The translations under genes and the position numbers were made by a program. Below the pieces are notes generated by a model. It did no database searches. It was not told the origin of the DNA and saw only the letters and a list, made by a program, of their open reading frames with translations. Positions 1 through 5,943 of a DNA stretch of 9,983 nt are shown here, in pieces (position 1 is the first letter of the stretch; every line of letters begins with the position of its first letter). The stretch is from contig DRKG01000218.1 of NCBI GenBank assembly GCA_011051855.1, forward strand, positions 1-9,983, read 5' to 3'. This DNA comes from a bacterium (lineage in GTDB: Bacteria; Planctomycetota; UBA1135; UBA2386).

Positions 1-675
1 AAGGTGCAGGACGACTCGTTCCCACTCGAAGCCCTGGAGGACGAAGGCTACGAAGTCTGCTTCGACGGCCAGAAGGGCTACAACGGCACCGCGATCCTGG
101 CCGCGCACGAGCTGACCGACGTGGTCAAGGGCATGCCCGACGACCCGCCCGACGCCGAGAAGCGGGTGCTGGCGGCGACCGTCAACGGCTTTCGGATCCT
201 CAACGTGTACGTCGTCAACGGCCAGGAAGTCGGCAGCGAGAAGTACCACTACAAGCTCGACTGGCTGCGGCGGCTGCGCACGTATCTCGATCGCGCATTC
301 GTGGCGAGTGACGACGTGGTCGTGGTCGGCGACTTCAACGTCGCGCTCGACGATCGCGACGTGCACGACCCGCAGTGGTGGCACGGCCGCATCCTGTGTT
401 CGGACGAGGAGCGGGCCGCGATGCGCAACGTGATGGCTTTCGGCCTCAGCGACAGCCTGCGGCAACACCACGAGGAAGCGGGCATCTACACCTGGTGGCA
501 CTACACCGGCGGGGCGGCGGTCAAGGACGACGGGCTGCGTATCGATTACGTGCTGTCGTCGCCGAGCGCCGCCGCGCGCTGCACCGACGTGGTCGTGCAC
601 AGGGAAGAACGCAGCAAGCAGAGCCCGAGCGACCACGTGCCGGTGACCGCGATCTACGCGGACGGGGCGTCGTGA
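1..675 (+). CDS. xthA: Exodeoxyribonuclease III (5'-truncated by window edge)
   Basis: ExoIII/AP endonuclease family enzyme: it cleaves DNA at abasic sites and removes 3'-blocking groups or nucleotides in cytoplasmic base-excision repair. The reading frame is open to base 1 and begins with K-V-Q-D-D-x-F-P, which in the family directly follows the metal-binding Glu of 'ETK'. About 35 N-terminal residues, including that Glu, are therefore outside the window, and the GTG at base 4 is an internal Val, not a start. Visible family motifs are GDFN at 328-339 (catalytic Asp and Asn), LRIDYVL around 535-552, and the C-terminal SDH at 628-636 with the catalytic Asp-His. The 'W-W-D-Y' stretch of typical members reads W-W-H-Y here (about 493-504), a possible change in a DNA-contact loop. 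The TGA stop overlaps the GTG start of the next gene, so the repair gene is probably co-transcribed with the ABC exporter. Family assignment is very secure. Confidence 0.95.
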   Translation, partial: KVQDDSFPLEALEDEGYEVCFDGQKGYNGTAILAAHELTDVVKGMPDDPPDAEKRVLAATVNGFRILNVYVVNGQEVGSEKYHYKLDWLRRLRTYLDRAFVASDDVVVVGDFNVALDDRDVHDPQWWHGRILCSDEERAAMRNVMAFGLSDSLRQHHEEAGIYTWWHYTGGAAVKDDGLRIDYVLSSPSAAARCTDVVVHREERSKQSPSDHVPVTAIYADGAS

Positions 676-1421
676 CCGACACCACCCTGCGCATCGAAAC
701 CCGGGGGCTCGGCCGCGACTTCGGCGGCAAGTGGGCCGTGCGCGAACTCGACCTCTCGATCCGGGAAGGCGAGCTGTACGGCTTCCTCGGCCAGAACGGC
801 GCCGGCAAGACGACCACGCTGCGGCTCTTGGCCGGACTGCTGCGGCCGAGCGCCGGCACCGCGCGCATCTGCGGGCTGACGCACGAACGGGATGCGCGCG
901 CGGTCAAGCAGCGGCTCGGGTTCGTGCCGGACACGCCGCCGCTCTACGACTACCTGACCGGCCGCCAATACATCGCGCTGGTCGCCAGCATGTGGCGCGT
1001 CGACCGGCGCACCCGCGACGAACGCACCGAACGCCTGCTCCACCTGCTGCACCTCGCCGACGTCGCCGACGAGCTGTGCAAGGGCTACTCGCACGGCATG
1101 CGCAAGAAGGTGCACCTCGCGGCCGTGCTGGCCACCGCCCCCGACGTGCTGCTGCTCGACGAGCCGACGACCGGCCTCGACCCCGGCAGCACCCGGCGGC
1201 TGAAGGATCTGCTGCGCGAAGAGACGCAGCGCGGCACGACGGTGATGTTCAGCACCCACGTGCTCGACACCGCCGAACAGGTCTGCGACCGCGTCGGCAT
1301 CCTCGCCACCGGAAGGTTGCGCGCCGAAGGTTCCGTCGCCGAACTGCGCGCCGCGCACGGCGCGGCGTCCCTCGAAGAGGTCTTCCTCACGCTGACCGAC
1401 GGCGACGCGGCGACCACATGA
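672..1421 (+). CDS. ABC transporter ATP-binding protein (ABC-2 exporter type)
   Basis: A 249-residue cytoplasmic nucleotide-binding subunit that would power the permease encoded just downstream. Motifs in order: an aromatic A-loop region (F17/W21), Walker A GQNGAGKT (40-47), a Q-loop position occupied by Asp in FVPD (84-87), a divergent signature YSHGM (139-143) in place of LSGGQ, Walker B LLLDEP (160-165), D-loop GLD (168-170) and the switch His in STH (194-196). Acidic residues at the Q-loop and loose signature motifs are common in ABC-2-type ATPases. The start is set at GTG 672, which overlaps the preceding TGA (GTGA). The open frame extends further upstream, but only as antisense-free shadow of the exonuclease gene, and homology begins right after this GTG. 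The 3' end overlaps the permease start in ATGA, which implies translational coupling and 1:1 synthesis. The substrate cannot be read from the sequence. Confidence 0.93.
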   Translation: MTDTTLRIETRGLGRDFGGKWAVRELDLSIREGELYGFLGQNGAGKTTTLRLLAGLLRPSAGTARICGLTHERDARAVKQRLGFVPDTPPLYDYLTGRQYIALVASMWRVDRRTRDERTERLLHLLHLADVADELCKGYSHGMRKKVHLAAVLATAPDVLLLDEPTTGLDPGSTRRLKDLLREETQRGTTVMFSTHVLDTAEQVCDRVGILATGRLRAEGSVAELRAAHGAASLEEVFLTLTDGDAATT

Positions 1422-3058
1422 AGTTGATCGCCGCCGACCTACGCGCCCTCGCCAATCTGCCGGCCTCGCCGGCGGGCCGGCGCATCGTGTTCGGCATGGG
1501 CATCGGGCTCGGCATCCTGGCAGCAATGTCGTGGCAACTGGCCGCGCTGGCTTCCCGCCACATCGGCAACCTGGTCGCTCGCGACGGCGCCGACGACGCC
1601 CCGCTGCTGGGCCTGCTCGGCCACGGTCTGACGATCTGCCCGGTGGTCGCGACCTGGACCGGTCTGGCGATGGCGCGGCAGCAGTTGTTCGAAACGCCGG
1701 AACTGGTGCTGTGGCGGCAGGCCCCGATCGCGGCGATGCGCGGGCCGCTACAGGTGTTCGTGCGCGCGGTGCTCGTGTCGACGCTGTGGGCCGCGACGCT
1801 GTCGTCCCCGTGGCTGGTGACCGTGTTGCGACAGACACCGGCACCGCCGCTCGCCTACGCGCTGGTGCCGATCGCGATCCTGGCGTGCACGGCACCACTG
1901 TTGGCGTCGATGCTCGGCGTGCAGATCGTGCTGGTGCGGTTCCTGTCGGGCCGCTGGCTGCGCCTGCTGCTGGCGCTGGTCGCCGCACTCGCTTCCGTCG
2001 GTTTCCCCCTCTGGCTACTGCTGACGCTGTTCCGCGGCGGGCGGGAACGGATCGCCGCACTGAGCCAGGCCGCCGCCGACGGTGGCGCCGACCTGCCGCC
2101 GAGCGTCGCCGCCGCCGCGCGCCTGTTGACCGGTGCGGCCACCGGCGAACCGACCCTCCCGAATCTGCTGCCGGTAGTGGCCTGGCTGGCGGCGGCGATC
2201 GCCGTGCTGCTGGTCGCCGCTCCGCTGCACTCGCGGGCGCACGAACGCTACGTCGAATCCGATCGCCCCCTTTGGCGGCGGCGCGGCCGCTGGTCGACCT
2301 CACTGACCGCGAACATGCGCCGCAAGGAGTTCGCGCAGGTGATCCAGCAACCCGGCGCCCTGATCGGGTTCCTGGTGTTCGCGGTGCTGGTGTTCGTGCT
2401 GTCCCAGCGCAACGTGCTGGTCGCCGACATCCTCTCCCGCCACCTGTTGCCGCGGGAACTGCGCCACACCGCCGCAATGCTGACGTGGTGGTTCCTGGCG
2501 ATCCTGCTGGTGCTCTACGCGCACATGGGCAGGCTCGCGTTGTGGGATGGAAGGCAGTGGTCGCTCTACGTGTCGTCGCCGGCGCACCCCGGCCGAATCC
2601 TGCGCGGCAAACTGCAGGCGATCGCGGTATTCCTGCTGTGGCCGCTGGTGCTGGTCACCGGCGCCGGCGTCTACTTTCTCGGCGCCGACGCCAGCTCACT
2701 CGGCTGGTTCGCCGGCTTTGCCTCGGCCGGCTCGCTGTGCGCCCTCGGCGTAGTGGCGACGATCGGCACTTGGCCACGGCTGCTGCGCCCGGATGCGGAC
2801 GGCCAGATCCTGCAGGGTGGCCGCAGTTTCCTCGCCGCGATGGTGATGGTGACGACGTTCCAGCTCACCATGCTGCCGGCGATCTTGGCCTGGGCGTGGC
2901 TGCTGCAGCGTTCGGCGCGCCGCCAGTTGCCGCGCGCGGCCGTGCTCGAACTGGCCCCCACCGCGCTCGCGCTGGCGCTCGCCTACGGGCTGCTGGTCGC
3001 GGCACTCGGTACCTGGCTCGGCCAACGCAACTACCGACGCCTGCTGGCTGCGCGCTGA
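1418..3058 (+). CDS. ABC-2-type permease, about 12 membrane segments
   Basis: A 546-residue integral inner-membrane protein, the translocation partner of the preceding ATPase. Hydrophobic segments lie roughly at residues 24-46, 64-86, 113-137, 146-172, 180-205, 249-270, 315-330, 353-372, 400-422, 428-450, 471-497 and 511-534, giving two halves of about six helices separated by a charged cytoplasmic stretch (271-312). A segment at about 377-400 (D-G-R-Q-W-S-L-Y-V-S-S-P ... G-K-L) resembles the 'w-ll-sP ... gK' coupling region of large putative ABC exporters (ABC_tran_2/ABC_export-like Pfam families); this is recognised by eye only. The start ATG overlaps the ATPase stop (ATGA), with no Shine-Dalgarno, consistent with coupling. 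A fused double-length permease means a homodimer of ATPases could serve one permease chain. The role could be lipid, peptide or drug export, or envelope biogenesis; substrate unknown. Confidence 0.85.
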   Translation: MKLIAADLRALANLPASPAGRRIVFGMGIGLGILAAMSWQLAALASRHIGNLVARDGADDAPLLGLLGHGLTICPVVATWTGLAMARQQLFETPELVLWRQAPIAAMRGPLQVFVRAVLVSTLWAATLSSPWLVTVLRQTPAPPLAYALVPIAILACTAPLLASMLGVQIVLVRFLSGRWLRLLLALVAALASVGFPLWLLLTLFRGGRERIAALSQAAADGGADLPPSVAAAARLLTGAATGEPTLPNLLPVVAWLAAAIAVLLVAAPLHSRAHERYVESDRPLWRRRGRWSTSLTANMRRKEFAQVIQQPGALIGFLVFAVLVFVLSQRNVLVADILSRHLLPRELRHTAAMLTWWFLAILLVLYAHMGRLALWDGRQWSLYVSSPAHPGRILRGKLQAIAVFLLWPLVLVTGAGVYFLGADASSLGWFAGFASAGSLCALGVVATIGTWPRLLRPDADGQILQGGRSFLAAMVMVTTFQLTMLPAILAWAWLLQRSARRQLPRAAVLELAPTALALALAYGLLVAALGTWLGQRNYRRLLAAR

Positions 3059-3091
3059 CACGGACCTTCCGACCGCTACCCCCGGCGCGGC

Positions 3092-3103
3092 TACGATGCC
3101 GCC
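3092..3103 (+). promoter_or_regulatory. Candidate leaderless promoter (-10 TACGAT)
   Basis: TACGAT (3092-3097) matches the -10 consensus TATAAT at four of six bases, including the important first T, second A and last T. Exactly six bases separate it from the ATG at 3104, so transcription would begin at or next to the start codon and give a leaderless mRNA. No Shine-Dalgarno sequence is present and no convincing -35 element was found at normal spacing. The site lies in the 45-base gap after the exporter permease, indicating a separate transcription unit. Confidence 0.5.
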
Positions 3104-4360
3104 ATGGCCAACCCGACGTGCGCGCTTCTCTGTTTCACCCTGTTGCCGGCGCTGGCCACCGCCCAGAGCGACAACCGCGACCGGATCACGCGAACCGACG
3201 GGCGCGTCGTCGAAGGGCGACTAGCGACGCCGTTCGCGACCGACGAGTGGCTGGTCGTCGACGGCGGCAAGCGCACCCGCGTGCCCGTCGTCGAAGTCGC
3301 GACGACCGACCTCGTCAAGGACCGGGTGGCGGAGTTCTTCGCACGGCGGTGGCGCCACCGTCGGTCCACGCGCGCACTCGGCTACCTGGTCGACTGGGCC
3401 GAGCGGCGCGAACTGCACGGACTCGCGCGCCTGCAGGCTCTCGAACTGGTGCTGCAGGATGACGACAATGCCCGGCTGCACGAGTTCCTCGGCCACAAGC
3501 GGCGTGGTGGGGAATGGCGTTGGCCGCACGACGGCAAGTGGCTGAGCTTCGACAAGCTCACCGCCGCGATGCTCGACACCCCGCTGCGGCTGCCTGGCGA
3601 GCGCTTCTCACTGCGATGCGACGCCGGCCTGCTGACCAACGTGCGCGCGCTGCTCGACCTCGAGCGCCTCGCGGTCGCGTGGTTCGACGAGTTCGGCAAG
3701 GAGCTCGCGCTGCGCGAGGTGCTGGCACCGATCGAGATCCGCACCTTCCGCAACGCCAATGCGTTCCCGAAGTGGGGTTTCCGGCCGCGCCCCTACTTCG
3801 TGCCGCCACCGCACGACGACCTCGGCCGCACGTTCTACGCCGGCCCCGCGCCCGAACGGCCGGAAGACCTGTTCTTCCTCGGCACCCAGGGGCTCCTCTA
3901 CCGCACGCTGATCGGCCAGGGCAACCGCCAAGACTCGCGCGACCGCGTATGCGCCTGGCTCGAGATCGGCCTCGGCATGCACATGCAGGCCCGTATGCAG
4001 GGCGACGCCGGCTTCGCCCGGCCGGAGAAACCGCGGCATCTCGACCTGCGCGCCCTGCAGGCGCTGGGCCGCGGCTACCGGCTGACCCACCTGGTGCACC
4101 TGCCGATGTACGCGAGCTTCTACCTGACCGACGACACCCACACCGCGACCAACTGGGCCGCCGCCCAGATGTTCACCGCATGGCTGTTGGACGGCGACAA
4201 GCAGCCGGCGACGCGCGCGAAGTTTTTCTCCTATGCGAAGGCAGCGCTGCGCGAGCGCAAAGGCGACAGCAGTTCGCTGTTCGACCGCATCATGGGCCAG
4301 CGGATCGAGGCGCTGGAACCGGCGTTCCATTCCTGGCTGAACCAGCTCGCGGGCAACTGA
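3104..4360 (+). CDS. Secreted DUF1570/peptidase-MA-like protein without zinc site
   Basis: A 418-residue protein of unknown function with a signal peptide (residues 1-20, cleavage likely after A-L-A-T-A). Residues 27-75 look like a small beta-barrel (D-R-I-x-x-x-D-G-R-V-V-E-G). Residues 123-150 carry an N-A-R-x-x-x-x-L-G-H ... G-E-W segment like the 'LGY...G-W' linker often seen in planctomycete secreted proteins. The C-terminal half (about 170-415) follows the order of a DUF1570/gluzincin domain: a beta-rich lead-in, a helix at 262-272, a W-L-E-I-G-L stretch at 285-290, and a closing helical part ending F-H-S-W-L. The helix that should carry HExxH instead reads L-L-Y-R-T-L-I-G, and the Glu expected in 'W-L-x-E-G' is Ile, so zinc binding looks lost. 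I infer a periplasmic pseudo-protease or binding protein. The family link is by eye and moderate; secretion is well supported. Start ATG 3104 fits both the signal peptide and the promoter spacing. Confidence 0.7.
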   Translation: MANPTCALLCFTLLPALATAQSDNRDRITRTDGRVVEGRLATPFATDEWLVVDGGKRTRVPVVEVATTDLVKDRVAEFFARRWRHRRSTRALGYLVDWAERRELHGLARLQALELVLQDDDNARLHEFLGHKRRGGEWRWPHDGKWLSFDKLTAAMLDTPLRLPGERFSLRCDAGLLTNVRALLDLERLAVAWFDEFGKELALREVLAPIEIRTFRNANAFPKWGFRPRPYFVPPPHDDLGRTFYAGPAPERPEDLFFLGTQGLLYRTLIGQGNRQDSRDRVCAWLEIGLGMHMQARMQGDAGFARPEKPRHLDLRALQALGRGYRLTHLVHLPMYASFYLTDDTHTATNWAAAQMFTAWLLDGDKQPATRAKFFSYAKAALRERKGDSSSLFDRIMGQRIEALEPAFHSWLNQLAGN

Positions 4361-4386
4361 GGGACATCGGGCGGCGTGCTCGCGCC

Positions 4387-4860
4387 TCAACCGCCACCCG
4401 CCAGTCGTTCGAGCGCTTTCCCTTCCAGGCGACACGTGCGCCAGTCAGGCATCACTTCGGCGCCCTGACGTTCGTAGAACTCGATCGCCAACTGATTCCA
4501 GTCGAGCACGTGCCAATCGAGACGCGGACAGCCGCGATCGAGCGCCTCCTGCGCCAGGGCACGCAGCAACGCGAGACCGTGGCCATGGCCGCGCTGTTCA
4601 GGGTCGACGTAGAGGTCTTCGAGGAACAAGCACGGCCGACACCGGAAGGTCGAGTAGCTGGTGAAGAACAGCGCAAAGCCGACCGGCAGCCCGTCCTGTT
4701 CGGCGACCAACGCGCCACAGACGGCGGACGGGCCGAACAAGTGCTGCGCGAGCCGCTCCTCGTCGAGATCGAGCTGGTGCTCCAGGCGCTCGTAACGCGC
4801 CAAGTCGCGGATGAACCGCGCGATGTGACGTTCGTCACCGGGGCGTGCTGCGCGGATCAC
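4387..4860 (-). CDS. GNAT N-acetyltransferase, spermidine/diamine (SSAT)-like
   Basis: A 157-residue cytoplasmic acetyl-CoA-dependent N-acetyltransferase. The acetyl-CoA pyrophosphate loop is visible as Q-R-G-H-G-H-G (89-95), preceded by the beta4 strand L-F-L-E-D-L-Y-V (78-85) and followed by W-N-Q-L-A-I-E-F-Y-E-R-Q-G-A (121-134). The N-terminal Y-E-R-L-E-H-Q (23-29) together with F-L-E-D and W-N-x-x-x-I-x-F-Y matches the spermidine/spermine and thialysine acetyltransferase subfamily, so a polyamine or lysine-analogue substrate is plausible but not proven. The GTG start at 4860 overlaps the infA stop (GTGA) and has no Shine-Dalgarno of its own, so translation is probably coupled to IF-1. The 3' end faces the convergent gene ending at 4360, with only 26 bases between and no clear terminator. 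GNAT fold is secure; subfamily is moderate. Confidence 0.88.
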   Translation of the reverse strand: MIRAARPGDERHIARFIRDLARYERLEHQLDLDEERLAQHLFGPSAVCGALVAEQDGLPVGFALFFTSYSTFRCRPCLFLEDLYVDPEQRGHGHGLALLRALAQEALDRGCPRLDWHVLDWNQLAIEFYERQGAEVMPDWRTCRLEGKALERLAGGG

Positions 4861-5075
4861 TTGCCGCGGTAGGTGATGCGCCCACGGGTCAGGTCGTACG
4901 GCGACAGTTCGACCGTGACCTTGTCACCCGGAATGATGCGGATGTAGTGCCGGCGCATCTTGCCGGAGATGTGGGCGAGCACCTGATGGCCACCTTCGAT
5001 CTCGACCCGGAACCGGGTGTTGGCCAAGGTCTCTACGACGGTGCCTTCCATGACGATTGCGTCTTCCTTCGGCAC
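4857..5075 (-). CDS. infA: Translation initiation factor IF-1
   Basis: A 72-residue S1/OB-fold protein that binds the 30S A-site and helps IF-2 and IF-3 select the initiator tRNA. Nearly the whole chain is diagnostic: K-E-D-A-I near the N terminus, E-G-T-V-V-E-T-L, F-R-V-E-I-E-G-G-H, V-L-A-H-I-S-G-K-M-R, H-Y-I-R-I-I-P-G-D, and the C-terminal L-S-P-Y-D-L-T-R-G-R-I-T-Y-R. The GTG start at 5075 gives M-P-K-E-D-A, the canonical length, and follows GGAGGG (5086-5081) by five bases. An upstream in-frame ATG at 5111 would add 12 residues but has no Shine-Dalgarno, so GTG is preferred. The gene is not next to secY/rpmJ/rpsM, where infA sits in many bacteria, but stands alone with a GNAT gene as its coupled downstream partner. 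Confidence 0.97.
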   Translation of the reverse strand: MPKEDAIVMEGTVVETLANTRFRVEIEGGHQVLAHISGKMRRHYIRIIPGDKVTVELSPYDLTRGRITYRGK

Positions 5076-5080
5076 GAACT

Positions 5081-5086
5081 CCCTCC
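5081..5086 (-). promoter_or_regulatory. Ribosome binding site that fixes the infA start
   Basis: Read on the minus strand this is GGAGGG, a strong anti-16S match, five bases before GTG 5075. It is the reason to choose the 72-residue form of IF-1 over the extended form from ATG 5111. Confidence 0.8.
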
Positions 5087-5166
5087 GTGGCTGGGCTTCC
5101 GTGGTTGGCATGCCGACGGCCCCCGAGAACCCGGAGGTCCAAGCGGGAGACGGCGACAAGGGACCG

Positions 5167-5195
5167 ATTGTAGGCGGGCGACCTGGTTCTGCCAG
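5167..5195 (-). promoter_or_regulatory. Sigma70-type promoter for infA-GNAT
   Basis: On the minus strand the -35 is CTGGCA (5195-5190, four of six matches to TTGACA) and the -10 is TACAAT (5172-5167, five of six matches to TATAAT), with a 17-base spacer. The predicted start of transcription is near 5160, leaving a leader of about 85 bases before the infA GTG. Strand, spacing and position fit the only two minus-strand genes in the window. The rest of the 228-base divergent gap (5196-5303) contains no gene I can support. Confidence 0.7.
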
Positions 5196-5303
5196 CGCCA
5201 TCGGCCATCGTCGACCACCTCGCGGCGGTCGGGTGCGCCTCTCCCCGCACTCTTTGACTTGCTCCCCCGAATCACGGACGGTGCCCCCTACTCGATCCCC
5301 TCC

Positions 5304-5939
5304 ATGGCAGCACCGCAACCGATGAAGAGCCGTCGCGACGCCCCCCAGTGCTTCGGGGCGGACTACTACCGTCGCTACTACGACGACACCGAGACCCGGG
5401 TCAGCGACCAGGCGGCGATTCGGCGACTGGCGACGTTCGTAGGCAGCTACCTCGCCTACCTGGACATCGAGGTCGACAGCATGCTCGACGTCGGCTGCGG
5501 CGTCGGCCACTGGCGCAAGGCCGCCCGCAAGGTGTGGCCGCGCGCGCGCTACCACGGCGTCGAATACAGCGAATACCTATGCGAACGCCTCGGCTGGCAC
5601 CGCGGCTCGATCACCACGCTCGACCCGGAGGCCGAGTTCGGCGAGGCGACGTTCGACCTCGTCGTCTGCCAGGGCGTCCTGCAATACCTGGACGACCGCG
5701 ACGCAGCGACCGCACTCGGCAACCTCGGTCGCTGGACCGACGGCGCCCTCTATCTCGAAGCCCTCACCATCAAGGACTGGGAAGTGAACTGCGACCGATC
5801 GGTCACCGACGGCGACGTGCACCTGCGACCGGCCTCGTTCTACCGCGACCACCTGCGCGAGCACTTCCAGGACTGCGGCGGCGGCGTGTTCGTCGCCCGC
5901 CGCGCCGGCGTCTCTCTGTTCGAACTGGAAGGCGAATGA
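5304..5939 (+). CDS. Class I SAM-dependent methyltransferase
   Basis: A 211-residue cytoplasmic methyltransferase with a Rossmann-like SAM domain. Motif I L-D-V-G-C-G-V-G is at 61-68, an acidic motif II follows in Y-H-G-V-E-Y-S (about 85), and motif IV is F-D-L-V-V-C-Q-G-V-L-Q-Y-L near 117-129, with an aromatic-rich N terminus Y-Y-R-R-Y-Y (21-26). This pattern fits the broad Methyltransf_11/25 group; the substrate (small molecule, lipid or protein) cannot be told. ATG 5304 is chosen because protein-like sequence starts there; ATG 5322 would remove six residues and is also possible. There is no Shine-Dalgarno before either, and no confident promoter, though TTGACT (5254-5259) is a possible unpaired -35. 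The stop is four bases before the M48 protease start, suggesting co-transcription. Confidence 0.85.
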   Translation: MAAPQPMKSRRDAPQCFGADYYRRYYDDTETRVSDQAAIRRLATFVGSYLAYLDIEVDSMLDVGCGVGHWRKAARKVWPRARYHGVEYSEYLCERLGWHRGSITTLDPEAEFGEATFDLVVCQGVLQYLDDRDAATALGNLGRWTDGALYLEALTIKDWEVNCDRSVTDGDVHLRPASFYRDHLREHFQDCGGGVFVARRAGVSLFELEGE

Positions 5940-5943
5940 TCCG

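Noticed and set aside
654..2477. A 607-codon open frame on the minus strand across the ABC transporter genes.
   Set aside because: It is rich in Arg/Pro/Ala/Gly with no recognisable motif and lies antisense to well-supported genes; long antisense frames are expected at this GC content.
3479..3496. An H-E-F-L-G-H string in the secreted protein (residues 126-131) that looks like a zinc-protease motif.
   Set aside because: It is HExxxH rather than HExxH and belongs to the 'LGH...GEW' linker segment, not to the helix where the gluzincin site should be.
4373..4386. GGCG-TGCTCG-CGCC hairpin between the two convergent genes as a terminator.
   Set aside because: The stem is only four pairs with no T tract on either strand, so it is not distinguishable from chance in GC-rich sequence.
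3514..4872. A 452-codon plus-strand frame spanning the secreted protein and the acetyltransferase region.
   Set aside because: It is an out-of-frame shadow: Arg/Ala/Pro-rich over the secreted protein gene and antisense to the GNAT gene afterwards.
5211..5232. Imperfect inverted repeat (CGACC ... GGTCG with two further pairs) in the divergent gap upstream of infA as an operator.
   Set aside because: A five-pair stem with a mismatch is common by chance here, and it lies upstream of the infA -35 with no second copy in the window.
5254..5294. TTGACT with the downstream TACTCG as a methyltransferase promoter.
   Set aside because: The gap between the two hexamers is about 29 bases, far from the usual 16-18, and no -10 match occurs at correct spacing.
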